From assembly GCA_002869585.1 (NCBI GenBank), contig PKUO01000045.1, positions 1 through 64,000 of the forward strand: a stretch of DNA of 64,000 nt, written 5' to 3'. Positions within the stretch are counted from its first letter, which is position 1, and every line of letters starts with the position of its first letter. Origin of the DNA: Sedimenticola sp. GTDB lineage: Bacteria; Pseudomonadota; Gammaproteobacteria; Chromatiales; Chromatiaceae. Position numbers and translations under genes: made by a program. A model generated the notes under the pieces. That model ran no database searches, had not been told where the DNA came from, and saw only the letters and a program-made list of their open reading frames with translations. Shown here one piece after another: positions 63,609 to 64,000 of this stretch.

Positions 63609-64000
63609 CTATGTGCCGAGGGGTCTTCTGGGCAGCTTGGGCAACCGGTTGATCAGATCTGTCGCGCCATTCAGTAATTTCAGAAAGGGCCCCAGGCGGT
63701 CGTCCAGCTCCAAGGCATCAAGAAAGTTTTTTACATAGAGACCCAGCTCAGTGCTGCCGCCGAGTCGCAACCGGCGGTTGAAGAACAGGGTATCGGCATC
63801 CTCTCTGCGCGTCGCCAGCAGCAGGAAATCGTAGATCGATCCCTCGATGGATAGGTCATGGGGGAGTCTTTTGTCGGCCGCTTTCAGCTTACCGTTAGCG
63901 AGTGTCAGGCGATAGGTGAGACGGGCGTCACTGATGTTGATCAGCATCACATGACCTTCCAGAAACTCCAGTTCACCTTCAGTCAGTTCAGGTGCAAACA
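63609..64000 (-). CDS. ubiT: SCP2-domain ubiquinone accessory protein UbiT, 3' part
   Basis: Continues past the right edge; the open frame runs to the window end (FAPELTEGELEFLEGH...), so the N-terminus is missing. SCP2 domain with DLSIEGSIYDFLLLATRREDAD and the strongly conserved TLFFNRRLRLGGSTELGLYVKNFLDALEL. UbiT binds the lipid for the UbiUV hydroxylase. Convergent with ubiV, whereas in E. coli it is divergent. Confidence 0.93.
   Translation of the reverse strand, partial: FAPELTEGELEFLEGHVMLINISDARLTYRLTLANGKLKAADKRLPHDLSIEGSIYDFLLLATRREDADTLFFNRRLRLGGSTELGLYVKNFLDALELDDRLGPFLKLLNGATDLINRLPKLPRRPLGT

Noticed and set aside
63609-63950. A complete 113-residue UbiT starting at 63950
   Set aside because: The frame stays open with UbiT-like sequence up to the window edge, so the gene is cut off and not short.

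Overview
The window is ordinary chromosomal DNA of a gammaproteobacterium. The gene families, about 54 % GC by eye, and gene order suggest a free-living or host-associated marine sulfur oxidiser of the Chromatiales/Sedimenticola/Thiodiazotropha kind. That placement is an inference; no rRNA or marker gene here proves it. Supporting hints are an octaheme tetrathionate-reductase-type cytochrome, a group 3b [NiFe] (sulf)hydrogenase, a compatible-solute amidotransferase, several c-type cytochromes and the O2-independent ubiquinone proteins UbiU/UbiV/UbiT.

Layout. 1-1397: the 5' part of an N-acetylglutaminylglutamine-amide type amidotransferase, divergent from a MarR regulator with a perfect inverted repeat between them. 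1430-10966: metabolic and housekeeping genes (ScfR-type regulator, thrC, an isopropylmalate/citramalate synthase, arsM, ketopantoate reductase, tpm, an unknown protein, an HDOD protein). 11314-16129: a PotDABC-type polyamine-like ABC importer plus a glycerophosphodiester phosphodiesterase. 16212-16287: tRNA-Gly(GCC). 16350-24023: a TSUP permease broken by a stop codon, a half-length asparaginase, a GCS2 ligase/N-formylglutamate amidohydrolase pair, a zinc-less MsrB, a bacteriohemerythrin lacking one iron ligand, a monoheme cytochrome, a chemoreceptor and a diheme cytochrome. 24072-32710: a complete nine-gene V/A-type ATPase operon on the minus strand. 32936-40911: SirB2-like protein, octaheme cytochrome with its cytochrome b partner, and (convergent) a group 3b hydrogenase operon with an embedded cyclic-nucleotide-binding protein and a maturation protease.

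41233-60431 is the most distinctive part. A histidine kinase, a stand-alone receiver and a GGDEF/EAL protein (interrupted by an in-frame stop) lead into an MSHA-like type IV pilus/type II secretion-like locus. It has an assembly ATPase with an N-terminal STAS domain and a two-motif MshEN c-di-GMP-binding domain, a PilC/GspF platform protein, four pseudopilins (one with a long Asp-rich, probably Ca2+-binding insert), a 1125-residue PilX-headed multidomain adhesin candidate, a membrane diguanylate cyclase, PilM/N/O/P-like proteins and an MshL-type secretin. Together they look like a surface fibre whose assembly is under c-di-GMP control and whose tip carries a YWTD-like propeller and DNRLRE domains.

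60616-64000: a radical SAM gene (YhcC family), ubiU and ubiV, preceded by a perfect FNR-box, then the convergent, window-truncated ubiT. Three otherwise intact genes (TSUP permease, GGDEF/EAL, PilM) each carry a single in-frame nonsense codon, which is unusual for one 64-kb stretch.
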